64,000 nucleotides of DNA. It comes from Hemerocallis citrina. Lineage: Eukaryota > Streptophyta > Magnoliopsida > Asparagales > Asphodelaceae. Below the pieces are notes generated by a model, which saw nothing but the letters and a program-made list of their open reading frames with translations, did not search any database and was not told where the DNA came from. Location: the NCBI GenBank assembly GCA_017893485.1, contig CM030361.1, forward strand, positions 310,826,437 through 310,890,436, written 5' to 3'. Shown here piece after piece: positions 63,276 to 64,000 of this stretch; positions within the stretch are counted from its first letter, which is position 1, and each line of letters starts with the position of its first letter. A program made the position numbers and the translations under genes.

Positions 63276-64000
63276 GTGAGGTTCTGCTAGTTTAAGGTTT
63301 TAGTAGTTTAGGTGCATGATTTTAGGTGGCTAGGGTTTTGAGATTGAATCTTGCTTGAAGTTGGGAGATTGATGTAAAATTGTGTGGTTTGGCACACTTG
63401 TGCACTAAATGGTATCTTGATGTGCATTTCTTTATTTTTAATTCTTACATGTGCTGAGGAAGAGGTTTTTTGATTTTGCGGAGGTCAGAAGAGAGATTTT
63501 GGTGAGTTTTTGGTTTCCTGGTGTTGTTATTGGTTTAGGGCTTGTTAGGTTGAGATTTAGGCTACTTGGAATTGTTCCTAGTGGGAGGTTTAGGTTTTTG
63601 TGATTGATCATTCATGGAATTGGTGGAATGGTGTGAACTGTGTGTGGATTGGTTTTTGTGTAGGATAATTGTGAAATTTTGAGAATGATGTGAATTGTGT
63701 GGGATTTGGGTTTTGTGTACACTAATTTATTGGGAAATGCCACCAAGTTTTGCACATTTTAGAACTAGGTATTTTTCTGTGCATTTCATTATTTCGAACT
63801 GTTTTGTTTATTGGTGCCTTAGGTTAGTCTGGTGTGGGTCGTGAGATTTAGAATATTACATTTGGTGGAATTGTGCTAGTTTGTCTCAGAATAGTTTTGA
63901 TTTGCAGTATTGGTTGCAATTTAATATTGTTAAGAGAGTTGATGAAAGTGTTTACTAGGGTTTTTGTTCATGAGTTTTATGATATTGGGGTTAGCGTTTA
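63276..64000 (+). other. DRP3 intron 1 (partial) with duplicated exon end
   Basis: T-rich intron sequence running to the window edge. At 63457-63501 it holds a diverged copy of the last 15 codons of exon 1 (RKRFFDFAEVRREIL against [15 protein letters not shown]), followed by GTGAGT like the true donor GTGAGG. The sequences downstream of the two donors also share phrases (AATTGTGTGG, GTGCATTTC-TTATTT), so the duplication probably spanned exon and intron. Confidence 0.75.

Overview
The window is nuclear DNA of a flowering plant. It contains spliced plant genes (a gamma-glutamyltransferase and the first exon of a DRP3-type dynamin), plant-type Ty1/copia and Ty3/gypsy LTR retrotransposons primed by initiator tRNA-Met, hAT-type DNA transposons, MITEs, long (AT)n tracts and a long AT-rich satellite array. 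There is no bacterial-style gene packing. Most long open frames are retroelement remnants or by-products of the satellite.

Layout. 1-17695: about 90 copies of a 196-bp satellite whose unit is a trimer of related 58/69/69-bp subunits. 17696-24483: a composite LTR-retroelement insertion flanked by the 5-bp target duplication ATAGT. It joins a 4.26-kb LTR on the minus strand to a tandem, non-coding LTR-internal-LTR-internal-LTR unit on the plus strand, with a 388-bp MITE near the junction. 24484-25130: the satellite resumes. 25131-27532: a plus-strand LTR of the same large family, cut by a 500-N gap (27533-28032). 28033-30564: a dead hAT transposon whose right end sits inside a minus-strand Ty1/copia element (30565-34318).

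34319-38340: the one complete host gene, a gamma-glutamyltransferase of seven exons. Its first coding exon contributes only 7 nt, and its TATA box lies about 100 bp from the copia LTR. 38870-42240: truncated, mutated gag-protease end of a Ty3/gypsy element. 42687-43112: a GC-rich hAT-like MITE with an 8-bp target duplication. 43113-47335: truncated plus-strand copia element. 47336-49563: sparse sequence with a decayed tandem repeat. 49564-52069: a minus-strand LTR-like block of 2.5 kb.

52230-61571: a complete, recent Ty3/gypsy-type element (792-bp LTRs differing at 4 positions; target duplication GTAGG). It encodes gag and protease only. The place where polymerase genes are expected holds an antisense, four-exon gene with its own TATA box, followed by a 177-bp dimeric tandem repeat before the polypurine tract. 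61749-62170: fragment of a related LTR in reverse. 62874-64000: first exon and part of the first intron of a DRP3-type dynamin gene; the intron holds a duplicated copy of the exon end and its splice donor.

Functionally, two host genes are supported: one for glutathione/gamma-glutamyl metabolism at the cell surface or in the vacuole, and one for mitochondrial and peroxisomal division. The rest is satellite and nested transposons. The features most worth following up are the composite insertion with mismatched ends, the gag-protease element with its antisense spliced gene and 3' satellite-like array, and the trimeric satellite.
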